DNA of 64,000 bases, taken from the NCBI RefSeq assembly GCF_029537485.1, contig NZ_JARPUS010000007.1, positions 1 through 64,000 on the forward strand. The letters are read 5' to 3'. The notes beneath the pieces are model-generated. The model saw nothing but the letters and a program-made list of their open reading frames with translations. It had not been told where the DNA came from and did no database searches. This document shows, piece after piece, positions 1-9,435 of this stretch. This stretch comes from Pseudomonas sp. GOM6. Lineage in GTDB: Bacteria > Pseudomonadota > Gammaproteobacteria > Pseudomonadales > Pseudomonadaceae. The position numbers and the translations under genes are program-made. Within the stretch, counting starts at the first letter, position 1. Every line of letters begins with the position of its first letter.

Positions 1-46
1 TACCGCCGTGAAAGGGCGGTGTCCTAGGCCACTAGACGAAGGGGAC
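1..46 (-). tRNA. tRNA-Glu (anticodon TTC), 3' part cut by window start
   Basis: Read on the minus strand, this begins with the acceptor strand GTCCCC and continues through a normal D arm to an anticodon stem CCGCC/GGCGG. The loop is CTTTCAC, with TTC as anticodon. The variable and T arms lie before base 1 of the window. It sits 48 bp downstream of tRNA-Ala in the same orientation, so the two are probably co-transcribed. Confidence 0.93.
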
Positions 47-94
47 GAAACCTTCATTCACTCGAACGCGCTGGAATTCGTTCGGTGGCAAATT

Positions 95-170
<76 letters not shown>

Positions 171-188
171 GTCGCTTGGACGGGGCGC

Positions 189-217
189 ATATTAGGGGCG
201 AGGTATTTGCCTGTCAA
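189..217 (-). promoter_or_regulatory. sigma70 promoter of the tRNA-Ala/tRNA-Glu unit
   Basis: On the minus strand TTGACA (212-217) is separated by 17 bp from TAATAT (189-194). The tRNA-Ala 5' end lies about 19 bp below the -10 box. The stretch after the -10 is GCGCCCC, a GC-rich discriminator of the kind known at stringently controlled stable-RNA promoters. Both boxes are near consensus, so I expect a strong promoter; the stringent control is inferred. Confidence 0.85.
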
Positions 218-324
218 CACAATTCTTCATTGGGCTTGAAAAAATTCTGGAGGCAGAACAATCACTTACCCGAAAGGCCAGGCCAGCCACTCCTACATCA
301 GGCGATGACCGGCAACCTCCTCAC

Positions 325-1809
325 TCAAGCGCGGAAGCTCTCCAGCAGCTTCTTCCATTCCTTGGTTTCGCCGTTGCTCACGCCGCCGATCAACTCGATG
401 GCCTGACGCAGACGGAAGCGCGACAGGTCGGCACCCAGAATTTCCATGGCGTCCAACACCGAGACCGAGCTGGCCTTGCCGGTGATGGCGGGGAAGATCA
501 GCGGCATCAGGTCGCGCAGCTTGAGGCCGAGGCCGGCACAGACGAACTGGATGGTTTCCGTGATCTTCTCCTTGTCCCACTGGCGCAGCGCCTCCAGCTC
601 CCAGAGCAGCAGCTGCAGAGCCTGACGCACCTGATCCGGCGACAGCTTCTTGTGCGCCAGCAGCGCAGGGTCGAGTTGCACGCCACCGCTGAAGAAGAAA
701 CTGGCCAACGGCGCGATGTCACTGAAGGTCTCGACGCGCTGCTGCACATGCGGCGCGATCTGCATCAGGTATTGGGCGTTGAAGGCCCACTCCTGCACGC
801 GCTGGGCGAACTGTTCCAGCGGCAGCTCGCGTAGCCACTGGCCATTGAGCCAGGACAGCTTCTCGATGTCGAAGATCGGTCCGCCGAGCGAGACGCGCGA
901 CAGGTCGAAGTGCTCGATCATCTCGGCCAGCGAGAACTTCTCGCGCTCGTCCGGCATCGACCAGCCCATGCGGCCCAGGTAGTTGAGCAGCGCCTCGGGC
1001 ATGAAGCCCATACGCTCGTAGAAGGTGATGCAGGTCGGGTTCTTGCGCTTGGATAGCTTGGACTTGTCCGGATTACGCAGCAGCGGCATGTAGCAGAGCT
1101 TGGGCTGCTCCCAGCCGAAGTACTCGTACAGTTTGATCAGCTTCGGCGCCGATGGCAGCCACTCCTCGCCACGCAGGACGTGGGTGATTTCCATCAGGTG
1201 GTCGTCGACCACGTTGGCCAGGAAATAGGTGGGCAGGCCGTCGGCCTTCATCAGCACCTGCATGTCCATGCGATCCCATGGGATCTCCACGTCGCCACGC
1301 AGCATGTCCGGCACCACGCAGACACCCTCGCTCGGCACCTTCATGCGCACCACATGGGATTCGCCGGCGGCGATGCGCTGCTGCGCCTCTTCCGGGGCGA
1401 TATGCATGCAGTGGCCGTCGTAGCGCGGGGTTTCCTTCTTCGCCATCTGCTCGGCGCGCACCTGATCGAGGCGCTCGGCGGAGCAGAAGCAGGGAAAGGC
1501 GTGGCCCTTACTGACCAGCTCGTCCGAGTATTTCTTGTAGATCGCGCCGCGCTCACTCTGCCGGTACGGACCGTGCGGTCCGCCAACATCCGGACCTTCG
1601 TTCCACTCGATGCCCAACCAGCGCAGGGCGTCGAAGATCTGCTGCTCGGACTCGCGGGACGAACGCAGCTGGTCGGTATCCTCGATGCGCAGGATGAACT
1701 CGCCGCCGTGTTGGCGGGCGAAGCACAGGTTGAACAGGGCGATGTAGGCAGTACCGACGTGCGGATCGCCAGTGGGCGACGGCGCAATGCGGGTGCGGAC
1801 TTTGGTCAT
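325..1809 (-). CDS. gltX: glutamyl-tRNA synthetase
   Basis: Charges tRNA-Glu with glutamate in the cytoplasm. The 494-residue product has the usual length of the bacterial discriminating GluRS. The class I signature is seen as HVGT at about residues 17-20, preceded by PSPTGDP, and the KMSKS equivalent is KLSKR near residue 250. A CFC...YDGHC arrangement just after residue 100 matches the zinc-binding CxC...YxxxC of the Escherichia coli type. The start ATG gives the standard N-terminus [14 protein letters not shown]. The gene lies upstream of, and in the same direction as, its own substrate gene tRNA-Glu, but the strong promoter between them suggests that the tRNAs are expressed independently. 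Confidence 0.97.
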   Translation of the reverse strand: MTKVRTRIAPSPTGDPHVGTAYIALFNLCFARQHGGEFILRIEDTDQLRSSRESEQQIFDALRWLGIEWNEGPDVGGPHGPYRQSERGAIYKKYSDELVSKGHAFPCFCSAERLDQVRAEQMAKKETPRYDGHCMHIAPEEAQQRIAAGESHVVRMKVPSEGVCVVPDMLRGDVEIPWDRMDMQVLMKADGLPTYFLANVVDDHLMEITHVLRGEEWLPSAPKLIKLYEYFGWEQPKLCYMPLLRNPDKSKLSKRKNPTCITFYERMGFMPEALLNYLGRMGWSMPDEREKFSLAEMIEHFDLSRVSLGGPIFDIEKLSWLNGQWLRELPLEQFAQRVQEWAFNAQYLMQIAPHVQQRVETFSDIAPLASFFFSGGVQLDPALLAHKKLSPDQVRQALQLLLWELEALRQWDKEKITETIQFVCAGLGLKLRDLMPLIFPAITGKASSVSVLDAMEILGADLSRFRLRQAIELIGGVSNGETKEWKKLLESFRA

Positions 1810-1834
1810 GACAAGTCTCGGAAGCAGGGAAAAT

Positions 1835-2755
1835 TCAAGGGCGCAATGTTAGCAGGCTGGCCACTGTCGGCTCTAGCAGCCCAACGGGCAACGGCAGGCT
1901 GTCCATCAGGAAATCCAGAAAAGCCTTGACCTTCATTGCCTGGAAACGTCGCGATGGATAGACCGCATAGAGCTCGCCGATAGGCAGACGGGCCTCAGGG
2001 AGCAGCTGGATCAGCCGCCCGCTACGCACGGCATCCTCGGTGATCATTACCGGCAGCGCCACGATACCGGCGCCTGCCAGTGCCGCTTCGCGGGCCAGAG
2101 TGATGTTATTGCAGGCCAACACCCGCTGGCAGGGCACATGCTCATCCAACAGCGGCCAGTAGCGCGGCGAGTCCGCCGGCAGATGGATGGCACGGTGGCC
2201 AGCCAGCTCCTGCGCGGATGCCGGCGAACCATGCTGGGCCAGATAGTCGGGACTGGCGCACAGGTGGCGACGGGTCTCGAAAAGCTTGCGCGCGATCAGC
2301 GTGGAGTCTCGCGGCTGACCAACCTGGATGGCGATATCCACCCCCTCCTCCAGCGGATCGACCTCACGCGAGGTCAGCTCCACCTCGGCACTGATCTGCG
2401 GGTACTGGCGCATGAAACGTCCCAGCACATTACCGAGAAACAGCTGACCGAACTCGATCGGTGCGGTGATGCGCAGCAGGCCGGAAGGTTCCTGCTGCAA
2501 CTGCATCACCGCCTGCTCGGCTTCAGCGAAGTCGAGCATGATCTGCCGACAGCGCTCGTAGTAGGCCTGCCCTACTTCGGTCAGACGCAACTTGCGCGTG
2601 GTGCGATTGAGCAGGCGCACCCCAAGGCGCTCTTCAAGCAGGGCGATACGCCGGCTGACCGTGGACTTCTGCATGCCCAGACTGTGTGCGGCCTGGGTGA
2701 AGCTGTGGCATTCCACAACGCGGGTGAAGATCAGCGCATCATCCAGGCCCATCAT
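1835..2755 (-). CDS. LysR-family transcriptional regulator
   Basis: A 306-residue LysR protein of normal family length. The winged helix-turn-helix covers about residues 5-63 ([23 protein letters not shown] is split between recognition helices), and a periplasmic-binding-protein-like effector domain covers about residues 90-300. The upstream frame is open for 45 more codons, but the ATG at 2755 is preceded by GAGGG at a good distance, and the protein then starts right at the HTH. An adjacent ATG at 2752 is equally possible. It is divergent from the HlyD/MFS pump with only 103 bp between start codons. LysR genes usually control a divergent neighbour, so pump control is a fair inference. The effector is unknown. 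Confidence 0.9.
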   Translation of the reverse strand: MMGLDDALIFTRVVECHSFTQAAHSLGMQKSTVSRRIALLEERLGVRLLNRTTRKLRLTEVGQAYYERCRQIMLDFAEAEQAVMQLQQEPSGLLRITAPIEFGQLFLGNVLGRFMRQYPQISAEVELTSREVDPLEEGVDIAIQVGQPRDSTLIARKLFETRRHLCASPDYLAQHGSPASAQELAGHRAIHLPADSPRYWPLLDEHVPCQRVLACNNITLAREAALAGAGIVALPVMITEDAVRSGRLIQLLPEARLPIGELYAVYPSRRFQAMKVKAFLDFLMDSLPLPVGLLEPTVASLLTLRP

Positions 2756-2804
2756 TGTTCCCTCAAAGCAACAAAGTTTGCGAATTCTACCGACTACATC
2801 ACTC

Positions 2805-2820
2805 CTAGCAACACTGCTAG
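2805..2820. promoter_or_regulatory. inverted repeat, candidate LysR operator
   Basis: CTAGCA-acac-TGCTAG is a perfect 6-bp dyad with a 4-bp spacer, centred in the short divergent region between the LysR gene and the pump genes. Its outer T and A are 12 bases apart, close to the T-N11-A pattern of LysR boxes. The binding role is inferred from position and symmetry only. Confidence 0.45.
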
Positions 2821-2858
2821 ATTGGCCAGCACTTACGTCCGCCGTTCGAGCCCTTCCC

Positions 2859-3908
2859 ATGCCTGCGCAATTGCAACGTCGCCTGTCCATTTTTGTCGTT
2901 CTCGTGGCTCTGGTTGCCCTGGGCCTGTTCGGCCACTGGCTGCTGATCGGCCGCTTTCATGAGAACACCGACAACGCCTACGTGCAGGGCGAGATCACCC
3001 GCGTCTCCAGCCAACTGGGCGCGCGCATCGAGCAGGTGCTGGTGCATGACAACCAGAAGGTCGAAAAGGGCCAGTTACTGGTCAAGCTCGAAGCCGCCGA
3101 CTTCGAACTGGCCCTGGAGCGTGCCCGCGCCGCCCTGGAAACCCGAGAAGCCGAGCTGACCCAGGCGCAGAGCCGCCTGCAGCAGCAGAGCAGCCTGATC
3201 GCCGCCAGCCAGGCCGATGTCGCCGCCAGCCAGGCCAACCTCAAGCGCAGCCAGATCGACCTGTCTCGCGCGCAGACCCTGCGCAAGCCCGGCTACGTGT
3301 CCGAAGAGCGCGTCACCACCCTCTCCGCCGACAGCCGCGTGGCCAGCTCGCAACTGGCCAAGGCCCAGGCCGACCTGGCCGCGCAGCGCCAGCAGATCGA
3401 TAGCCTCAACGCCGATATCAAGCGCCTGCAGGCGCAGATCAGCAACGCCCGCGCCGATGTCGCCCAGGCCGAACTGAACCTGACCCGCACCGAGATTCAT
3501 GCCCCTATCGCCGGCACCATCGGCCAGCGTTCGGCGCGCGCCGGCCAGGTGGTGCAGGCCGGCGCCTACCTGCTGTCCGTCGTGCCCGATAACGAGATCT
3601 GGGTGCAGGCCAACTTCAAGGAAACCCAGATCGGTCGCATGCAGCCTGGTCAGAGTGCCGAGCTGATCTTTGACGCCTACCCGGACACCCCGATCCAGGG
3701 CTACGTGGAAAGCCTGTTCGCCGCCTCCGGCGCACAGTTCAGCCTGTTGCCGCCGGACAACGCCACCGGCAACTTCACCAAGGTGGTGCAACGCATCCCG
3801 GTGAAGCTGACCTTCGCTGCCGATAACCCGCTGGCCGGCAAGATTCGCCCCGGCATGTCGGTGGAAGTGAAGGTGGACATCTCCAGCGACGCCCACCATG
3901 GCGGCTGA
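2859..3908 (+). CDS. HlyD/EmrA-type membrane fusion protein
   Basis: Periplasmic adaptor that links an inner-membrane exporter to an outer-membrane channel. The 349-residue protein has a single N-terminal membrane anchor (about residues 9-27), then the HENTDNAYVQGEITRVSSQ segment typical of EmrA-type lipoyl domains, a long Ala/Gln/Glu-rich coiled-coil hairpin (about 80-200), a second lipoyl half and a beta-barrel domain. I chose the ATG at 2859 because it starts immediately before the basic residues and membrane segment; the open frame further upstream overlaps the LysR gene. Its stop overlaps the next start by 11 bp, so the two are translationally coupled. The exported substrate cannot be read from the sequence. 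Confidence 0.9.
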   Translation: MPAQLQRRLSIFVVLVALVALGLFGHWLLIGRFHENTDNAYVQGEITRVSSQLGARIEQVLVHDNQKVEKGQLLVKLEAADFELALERARAALETREAELTQAQSRLQQQSSLIAASQADVAASQANLKRSQIDLSRAQTLRKPGYVSEERVTTLSADSRVASSQLAKAQADLAAQRQQIDSLNADIKRLQAQISNARADVAQAELNLTRTEIHAPIAGTIGQRSARAGQVVQAGAYLLSVVPDNEIWVQANFKETQIGRMQPGQSAELIFDAYPDTPIQGYVESLFAASGAQFSLLPPDNATGNFTKVVQRIPVKLTFAADNPLAGKIRPGMSVEVKVDISSDAHHGG

Positions 3909-5448
3909 CGCCCTGCTACGCCCCGAGGGCGAGCCCAGCCGGCGCGACTGGATTGCGGTGATGAGCGCCATGCTCGGCGCCTTCATGGCCGTGCTGGACA
4001 TTCAGATCACCAACTCTTCGCTGAAGGACATCCAGGGCGCGCTGTCGGCCACCCTGGAGGAAGGCTCGTGGATTTCCACGTCCTACCTGGTCGCGGAAAT
4101 CATCATGATTCCGCTCACCGCCTGGCTGGTGCAGTTGCTATCGGCGCGCCGCCTGGCGGTGTGGGTGTCCATCGGATTCCTGTTTTCCTCGCTGCTCTGC
4201 TCGTTCGCCTGGAACCTGGAGAGCATGATCGTGTTCCGCGCCATGCAGGGTTTCACCGGCGGCGCACTGATCCCGCTGGCCTTCACCCTGACCCTGATCA
4301 AGCTGCCGGAACATCACCGCGCCAAGGGCATGGCCCTGTTCGCCATCACCGCCACCTTCGCCCCCTCGATCGGCCCCACCCTGGGTGGGTGGCTGACCGA
4401 GAACTGGGGCTGGGAATACATCTTCTACATCAACGTGCCGCCCGGCCTGCTGATGATTGCCGGCCTGATGTACGGCCTGGACAAGAAGCCGCCGCACTGG
4501 GAGCTGCTGAAAAGCACCGACTATGCCGGCATTGTCACCCTGGGTCTGGGCCTGGGCTGCCTGCAGGTGTTCCTCGAAGAGGGCCACCGCAAGGACTGGC
4601 TGGAGTCGCAGCTGATCGTCGGCCTGGGTAGCGTGGCGCTGGTCAGCCTGGTGTTATTCGTGATCCTGCAGTTCTCCCGCGACAACCCGCTGATCAACCT
4701 GCGCATCCTGCGTGAGCGCAACTTCGGCCTCACCAGTATCGCCAGTGTCGGCATGGGCCTGGGGCTGTACGGCTCTATCTACCTGCTGCCGCTGTACCTG
4801 GCGCAGATCCAGAACTACAACGCCCTGCAGATCGGCGAAGTGATCATGTGGATGGGCATTCCCCAGCTGTTCCTGATTCCGCTGGTGCCCAAACTGATGA
4901 AAGTGATCTCGCCCAAATGGCTGTGCGCCATCGGTTTCGCTCTGTTCGGTATCTCCAGCTTCTATTCCGGCGTGCTCAACCCGGATTTCGCCGGCGAGCA
5001 GTTCAACCATATCCAGATCGTCCGCGCCCTCGGCCAGCCGCTGATCATGGTGACCATCTCACTGATCGCCACCGCGTATATCCAGCCACAAGACGCCGGC
5101 TCGGCCTCCAGCCTGTTCAACATCCTGCGCAACCTGGGCGGCGCCATCGGTATCGCCCTGCTCGCCACCCTGCTCGACAGCCGCGCCAAGACCTACTTCG
5201 ACTATCTGCGCGAAGCCCTGGTACCGGGCAACGCCGCCGTCGACGAGCGCCTGAGCCTGCTCACCGAGCAGCTCGGCAGCCAGCAGGCAGCCCTGGCCAA
5301 GCTGAGCGAGATCACTCATCAGCAGGCGGCCATCATGGCCTATAACGATGCCTTCCATTTCGTCGGGCTGGCCCTCGCCATCAGCATGCTCGCCGTGCTG
5401 CTCACGCGAAAACTGCCTGCAGGCGCTACCGGCGGCGCAGCCCACTGA
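3898..5448 (+). CDS. DHA2-family (EmrB/QacA type) MFS exporter
   Basis: Inner-membrane drug/proton antiporter partner of the adaptor encoded just before it. The 516-residue product has a DHA2-like first helix containing LDIQITNSSL, an antiporter motif C of the form GP-TLGGWL in helix 5, and about 14 predicted membrane segments. The length and the paired HlyD gene fit EmrB. The start overlaps the end of the adaptor gene. The gene ends before a strong bidirectional terminator. No outer-membrane factor gene is adjacent, so a TolC/OprM-type channel from elsewhere would be needed. The substrate is unknown; names such as emrB would be by family only. Confidence 0.9.
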   Translation: MAADALLRPEGEPSRRDWIAVMSAMLGAFMAVLDIQITNSSLKDIQGALSATLEEGSWISTSYLVAEIIMIPLTAWLVQLLSARRLAVWVSIGFLFSSLLCSFAWNLESMIVFRAMQGFTGGALIPLAFTLTLIKLPEHHRAKGMALFAITATFAPSIGPTLGGWLTENWGWEYIFYINVPPGLLMIAGLMYGLDKKPPHWELLKSTDYAGIVTLGLGLGCLQVFLEEGHRKDWLESQLIVGLGSVALVSLVLFVILQFSRDNPLINLRILRERNFGLTSIASVGMGLGLYGSIYLLPLYLAQIQNYNALQIGEVIMWMGIPQLFLIPLVPKLMKVISPKWLCAIGFALFGISSFYSGVLNPDFAGEQFNHIQIVRALGQPLIMVTISLIATAYIQPQDAGSASSLFNILRNLGGAIGIALLATLLDSRAKTYFDYLREALVPGNAAVDERLSLLTEQLGSQQAALAKLSEITHQQAAIMAYNDAFHFVGLALAISMLAVLLTRKLPAGATGGAAH

Positions 5449-5691
5449 CCCCACACACCTCGCGGCCAACAGATTCCGGGCGAACAGCTCCGCCTCATTG
5501 CGGCTCCGGTCGGGCCATTGTGCCAAGTGGAATCAGCCTGATCGCCCAGGGCACTCAACCCCAGCTGCGGGCCAGCGGCACTGCCCCCCACGCCGTCAGA
5601 GACTGCGGCTGCTGATGCTTATGCAGGGGCAACTTCGGGCACGATGGGCTCCGGTTATCCCAGAACCAAGCGACTAAAAACCTGGATATGC

Positions 5692-5717
5692 AAAAGGGCT
5701 CCCGCAGGAGCCCTTTT
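5692..5717. terminator. bidirectional rho-independent terminator
   Basis: A perfect 11-bp stem, AAAAGGGCTCC paired with GGAGCCCTTTT, with a 4-base loop. The A run on one side and the T run on the other let it work in both directions. It lies between the converging MFS exporter gene and rluB. Confidence 0.88.
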
Positions 5718-5730
5718 CAACTTGCATTAA

Positions 5731-6846
5731 TCAGCGCTTACGACCCGGACGCTGACCGTCGCCACCCCGAGCAGTACCGGAAGGCCGCGGCTTACGTGCC
5801 GGGCGCTCACCCAGCTCAACTGGCGGGCGCGGGCTGCGCTTCTTGTTCACCTCAGACGGGCGCTCGGCTACCGGCGTGCCACCACGACGCTCGCCGGCTG
5901 GCTTGCGCGGCGCCTTGTCTTCGCGAGGAGTACGCGGGGCACGCTCGGCGGCCGGCGCATCTTCGGCCGGACGCAGCACCCGCTTGGGCCGCTCGCTCCG
6001 GGTCATTGGCTTAGCCGATTTGCGCTGCAGGCGGTCGAGCTTGTCGCGCATCTTTTCCTTCATGGCCGGCAGGGCCACGGGCTTGAGGCCGACTTCCTCG
6101 CTGAGGATATCGATCTCGCGCTGGCCCATTTCGCGCCAGCGCCCCATCGGCAGGTCGGAAGTCATGAATACCGGGCCGAATCGCACGCGCTTGAGGCGGC
6201 TGACCACCAGGCCCTGGGACTCCCACAGACGGCGCACCTCGCGGTTACGACCCTCCATGACCACGCAGTGATACCAGTGGTTGAAGCCTTCGCCACCCGG
6301 CGCTTCCTTGATGTCAGTGAACTTGGCCGGGCCGTCTTCCAGCATCACGCCGGCCTTGAGCTGCTCGATCATTTCCTCGGTGACTTCGCCGCGCACACGC
6401 ACGGCGTACTCGCGATCCATCTCGTAGGAGGGGTGCATCAGGCGGTTGGCCAGTTCGCCATCGGTGGTGAACAGCAACAGGCCGGTGGTGTTGATGTCCA
6501 GGCGGCCAATATTGATCCAGCGCCCTTCCTTCGGCCGCGGCAGGCGGTCGAACACGGTAGGACGGCCTTCCGGATCGTCACGGGTGCAGATCTCGCCTTC
6601 CGGCTTGTTGTAGATCAGTACGCGGCGCACCACCTGGGCGTCTTCGCGTTTGAGCAGCTGGCCGTCGACGCTGATGGCGTCGCGCGCCTCGACACGCACG
6701 CCGAGTGTGGCGACTGCACCGTTGACCTTGACCCGACCATCGGCAATCCACTGCTCGATATCGCGGCGCGAGCCGAGGCCGGCACGGGCCAGGACTTTCT
6801 GCAGCTTTTCGCCGCTGGGACGGGGTTCGAATTCGGATTCGCTCAT
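5731..6846 (-). CDS. rluB: 23S rRNA pseudouridine(2605) synthase
   Basis: Isomerises U2605 in 23S rRNA. An S4 RNA-binding domain covers about residues 12-60 ([15 protein letters not shown]), followed by the RsuA/RluB catalytic domain (about 70-230) with the [12 protein letters not shown] motif, in which Asp117 is the catalytic aspartate. The last 100 or so residues are a basic, Pro/Arg/Lys-rich low-complexity tail, common in pseudomonad RluB and probably an RNA-binding extension. Good SD (GAGGTGCC) before the ATG. It is the last gene of a minus-strand run with scpA and scpB, a frequent neighbour set for rluB. Confidence 0.93.
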   Translation of the reverse strand: MSESEFEPRPSGEKLQKVLARAGLGSRRDIEQWIADGRVKVNGAVATLGVRVEARDAISVDGQLLKREDAQVVRRVLIYNKPEGEICTRDDPEGRPTVFDRLPRPKEGRWINIGRLDINTTGLLLFTTDGELANRLMHPSYEMDREYAVRVRGEVTEEMIEQLKAGVMLEDGPAKFTDIKEAPGGEGFNHWYHCVVMEGRNREVRRLWESQGLVVSRLKRVRFGPVFMTSDLPMGRWREMGQREIDILSEEVGLKPVALPAMKEKMRDKLDRLQRKSAKPMTRSERPKRVLRPAEDAPAAERAPRTPREDKAPRKPAGERRGGTPVAERPSEVNKKRSPRPPVELGERPARKPRPSGTARGGDGQRPGRKR

Positions 6847-6935
6847 CTGGGCACCTCCCGGTGTAACTGAGGATGAAAAAGGTCGCGCATCATACGCGCA
6901 TCGCCCGACGCGCGCACCGCCTGACTATAGACCGC

Positions 6936-7121
6936 TCAGCGGTATTTGCGCCGGCCGGTGGCCTCGAAGGCCAGCAGGCGCATATCCGCTTCGGCCAGCA
7001 GGGCGAAACGTGAGCCCTTATCGAGGCGTTTCCAGGCCTTGATCTCGCGCTTGCTGCGGCCACAACCGAGACAAATGTCAGCGTCGAACTCACAGACCTT
7101 GATGCAGGGATTCTTGCTCAT
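6936..7121 (-). CDS. small DUF1289 Cys-rich protein
   Basis: A 61-residue protein with the DUF1289 signature: Cys6, Cys10, Cys17 and Cys20 in the order CxxxC-x6-CxxC, followed by a basic helix with W and R residues. The cysteines suggest a small metal-binding (zinc or iron-sulfur) fold, but no function is established for the family. It lies between scpB (77 bp upstream) and rluB (89 bp downstream), both on the same strand, and may be part of that transcript. Confidence 0.85.
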   Translation of the reverse strand: MSKNPCIKVCEFDADICLGCGRSKREIKAWKRLDKGSRFALLAEADMRLLAFEATGRRKYR

Positions 7122-7198
7122 CGCCGGCCCCGTCAGGAAAAACTGCGGCCAGCATAGAGGCTGATCGGCTCAGCCCCGCATTGAAAGTCTCAATGCCT

Positions 7199-7984
7199 TC
7201 AATGCAGAGCGTCGCCGGCGTCCAGCTCCGTGCCCTGCTCTTCTTCGGCTTCGTCCTCGTGCAGCAGGTCGCTGAAGTCGGTCTTCAGTCCCTGTTCCAT
7301 CTGATCCAGCTCGACCAGCAGGCTGCGGAAGCTGGTTTCCTCACGCGGCTCGGCCGATGCCTCTTCGCCTGCTGCGGCATCCGCCAGGGCCTGTAGCTCG
7401 GCCGGCACCGGCAGATCCTCGTCCAGCGCCAGCATGGGCTCAGGCTCCAGCTCGCGCAGGGCGGCCAGTGGCGGCAACTGCTCCAGGCTCTGCAGATTGA
7501 AGTAGTCGAGGAAGGCCTTGGTGGTAGCCAGCATCGCCGGGCGGCCCGGCACGTCGCGGTAGCCGACCACGCGAATCCAGTCGCGCTCCTGCAGGGTCTT
7601 GATGATCTGGCTGTTGACCGCCACGCCGCGAATATCCTCGATCTCGCCACGGGTGATCGGCTGGCGATAGGCGATCAGCGCCAGGGTTTCCAGCATGGCG
7701 CGCGAATAGCGCTGCGGGCGTTCTTCCCACAGCCGCCCGACCCAGGGGGCAAACTGCTCGCGCACCTGCAGGCGATAGCCGCTGGCAACCTCTTTCAGCT
7801 CGAAGGCACGACCGGCGCAGGAGCTGGCCAATATCGCCAGAGCATCGCGAATCTGCGCCAGTTCGGGACGTTCGCCCTCCTCGAACAGCTCGGCCATGCG
7901 CTCCAGCGACATGGGCCGGCCCAGGGCCAGCAGCCAGGCTTCGAGCAGGGAGGCGAGTTCCTTGGGGTCGGTCAGGTTCATCAT
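7199..7984 (-). CDS. scpB: segregation and condensation protein B
   Basis: Kleisin-associated subunit of the SMC-ScpAB type condensin. The 261-residue protein carries the two winged-helix domains of ScpB (about residues 1-180), including the conserved segments YSRAMLETLALIAYRQPITR and RGVAVNSQIIKTL. The C-terminal 60 residues are very acidic and low-complexity, longer than in Bacillus ScpB. The start overlaps the scpA stop as ATGA, so translation is coupled to scpA. A second Met directly follows the first. No smc gene is in the window. Confidence 0.94.
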   Translation of the reverse strand: MMNLTDPKELASLLEAWLLALGRPMSLERMAELFEEGERPELAQIRDALAILASSCAGRAFELKEVASGYRLQVREQFAPWVGRLWEERPQRYSRAMLETLALIAYRQPITRGEIEDIRGVAVNSQIIKTLQERDWIRVVGYRDVPGRPAMLATTKAFLDYFNLQSLEQLPPLAALRELEPEPMLALDEDLPVPAELQALADAAAGEEASAEPREETSFRSLLVELDQMEQGLKTDFSDLLHEDEAEEEQGTELDAGDALH

Positions 7985-8793
7985 TCGGCTCGGGCGCGGA
8001 CATGAATAGCGGCGAAGGGCTCATTCTGCACCAGTTCCACCAGTTGTTCCTTGATCAGTTCAAGCACCGCCATAAAGGTCACCACCACGCCGAGGCGCCC
8101 CTCCTGCGCGGTGAACAGATCGACGAACGGCACGAAACCCGCGCCGCGGAGCCGTTCCAGCACTTCGCTCATGCGTTCGCGAGTGGACAGGGTCTCGCGG
8201 GTGATCTGGTGGCTCTCGAACATATCGGCGCGGCGCAGCACTTCAGCCATGGACAACAGCACTTCCTCCAGGCTGACGTCCGGCAACAGTTTGCGCGCCC
8301 GCGCCTCGGGCGCATCCAGGCGCGGCACGCTGAGGTCGCGCCCCACCCGCGGCAGCTCGTCCAGGCCTTCGGCGGCGGCCTTGTAGCGCTCGTACTCCTG
8401 CAGGCGACGAATCAGTTCGGCGCGCGGGTCATCTTCCTCTTCCTCGGCTTCGGTCGAGCGCGGCAACAGCATGCGCGACTTGATCTCGGCCAGCATGGCG
8501 GCCATCACCAGGTACTCGGCGGCCAGCTCCAGGCGGACCGACTTCATCAGCTCGACGTAGCCCATGTACTGCTTGGTGATCTCGGCCACCGGAATGTCGA
8601 GGATGTCGATGTTCTGCTTGCGGATCAGGTACAGCAGCAGGTCGAGCGGGCCTTCGAAGGCTTCGAGAAACACCTCCAGGGCATCCGGCGGGATGTACAG
8701 GTCGAGCGGCAGTTCGGTGACGGCCTGGCCGTAGACCAGCGCAAAGGGTAATTCCTGCTGCGCACCGGCCTGGCTGTCGACCTGCTCGCTCAC
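7981..8793 (-). CDS. scpA: segregation and condensation protein A (kleisin)
   Basis: Kleisin subunit that bridges the SMC heads and binds ScpB. The N-terminal kleisin domain shows the signature FEGPLDLLLYLIRKQNIDILD at about residues 46-66, with the ScpB-binding middle region after it and a winged helix at the C-terminus (VVTFMAVLELIKE). At 270 residues it has normal length. Its start overlaps the yciO stop by 4 bases and its stop overlaps the scpB start by 4 bases, so yciO-scpA-scpB form one tightly coupled unit. Confidence 0.94.
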   Translation of the reverse strand: MSEQVDSQAGAQQELPFALVYGQAVTELPLDLYIPPDALEVFLEAFEGPLDLLLYLIRKQNIDILDIPVAEITKQYMGYVELMKSVRLELAAEYLVMAAMLAEIKSRMLLPRSTEAEEEEDDPRAELIRRLQEYERYKAAAEGLDELPRVGRDLSVPRLDAPEARARKLLPDVSLEEVLLSMAEVLRRADMFESHQITRETLSTRERMSEVLERLRGAGFVPFVDLFTAQEGRLGVVVTFMAVLELIKEQLVELVQNEPFAAIHVRARAE

Positions 8794-9422
8794 GCCTCGA
8801 CCTCCTGGAAGGGGCTCGGGTCGCCACAGCCGACGCGGAACACTTCCGGCTCGCCATCGGCCAGGTTGACCACAGTGGAGGCCTTCAGCCCGCCGTAGCC
8901 GCCGTCGATGATCAGGTCGACCTGATGCTCCAGCACCTGGCGCATCTCGTAGGGATCGCTCATCGGCAGTTCGTCGCCGGGCAGGATCAGGCTCACGCTC
9001 ATCAGCGGCTCGCCTAGCGCTTCGGCCAGGGCCAGGGCGATGGGGTGCTCCGGCACGCGCAAGCCGATGGTGCGGCGCTTGGGATGCAGTAGCATGCGCG
9101 GCACTTCACGCGTGGCATTGAGAATGAAGGTATAGGGGCCGGGCGTATGCGCCTTGAGCAGGCGGAAGGCTCCGGTATCGACCTTGGCGAACAGACCGAT
9201 CTGCGACAGGTCGCTGCACACCAGGGTGAAGTTGTGCTTGTCATCCAGCTGCCGCAGGCGGCGGATGCGCTCAACCGCCGTCTTGTCGCCGATCAGACAG
9301 CCCACCGCATAGGAGGAATCGGTGGGATAGACGATAACGCCGCCCTTGCGCAGGATTTCCACCGCCTGTTTGATCAGGCGCGGCTGCGGGTTTTCCGGAT
9401 GAATCTGGAAGAACTGGCTCAT
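8790..9422 (-). CDS. yciO: YciO-type Sua5/YrdC domain protein
   Basis: A 210-residue protein of the Sua5/YrdC/YciO superfamily, whose TsaC members make L-threonylcarbamoyladenylate for the t6A tRNA modification. Visible motifs are YPTDSSYAVGC near residue 32, the KHNF segment that replaces the TsaC KxR pattern, and STVVNL near the C-terminus. The divergence from the strict KRxxxP-type motif and the scpA neighbourhood point to the YciO branch, whose activity is less clear than that of TsaC. The ATG at 9422 was chosen because the family N-terminus starts here; a longer upstream frame overlaps the next gene. Confidence 0.85.
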   Translation of the reverse strand: MSQFFQIHPENPQPRLIKQAVEILRKGGVIVYPTDSSYAVGCLIGDKTAVERIRRLRQLDDKHNFTLVCSDLSQIGLFAKVDTGAFRLLKAHTPGPYTFILNATREVPRMLLHPKRRTIGLRVPEHPIALALAEALGEPLMSVSLILPGDELPMSDPYEMRQVLEHQVDLIIDGGYGGLKASTVVNLADGEPEVFRVGCGDPSPFQEVEA

Positions 9423-9435
9423 GAACTCTCCCTGT

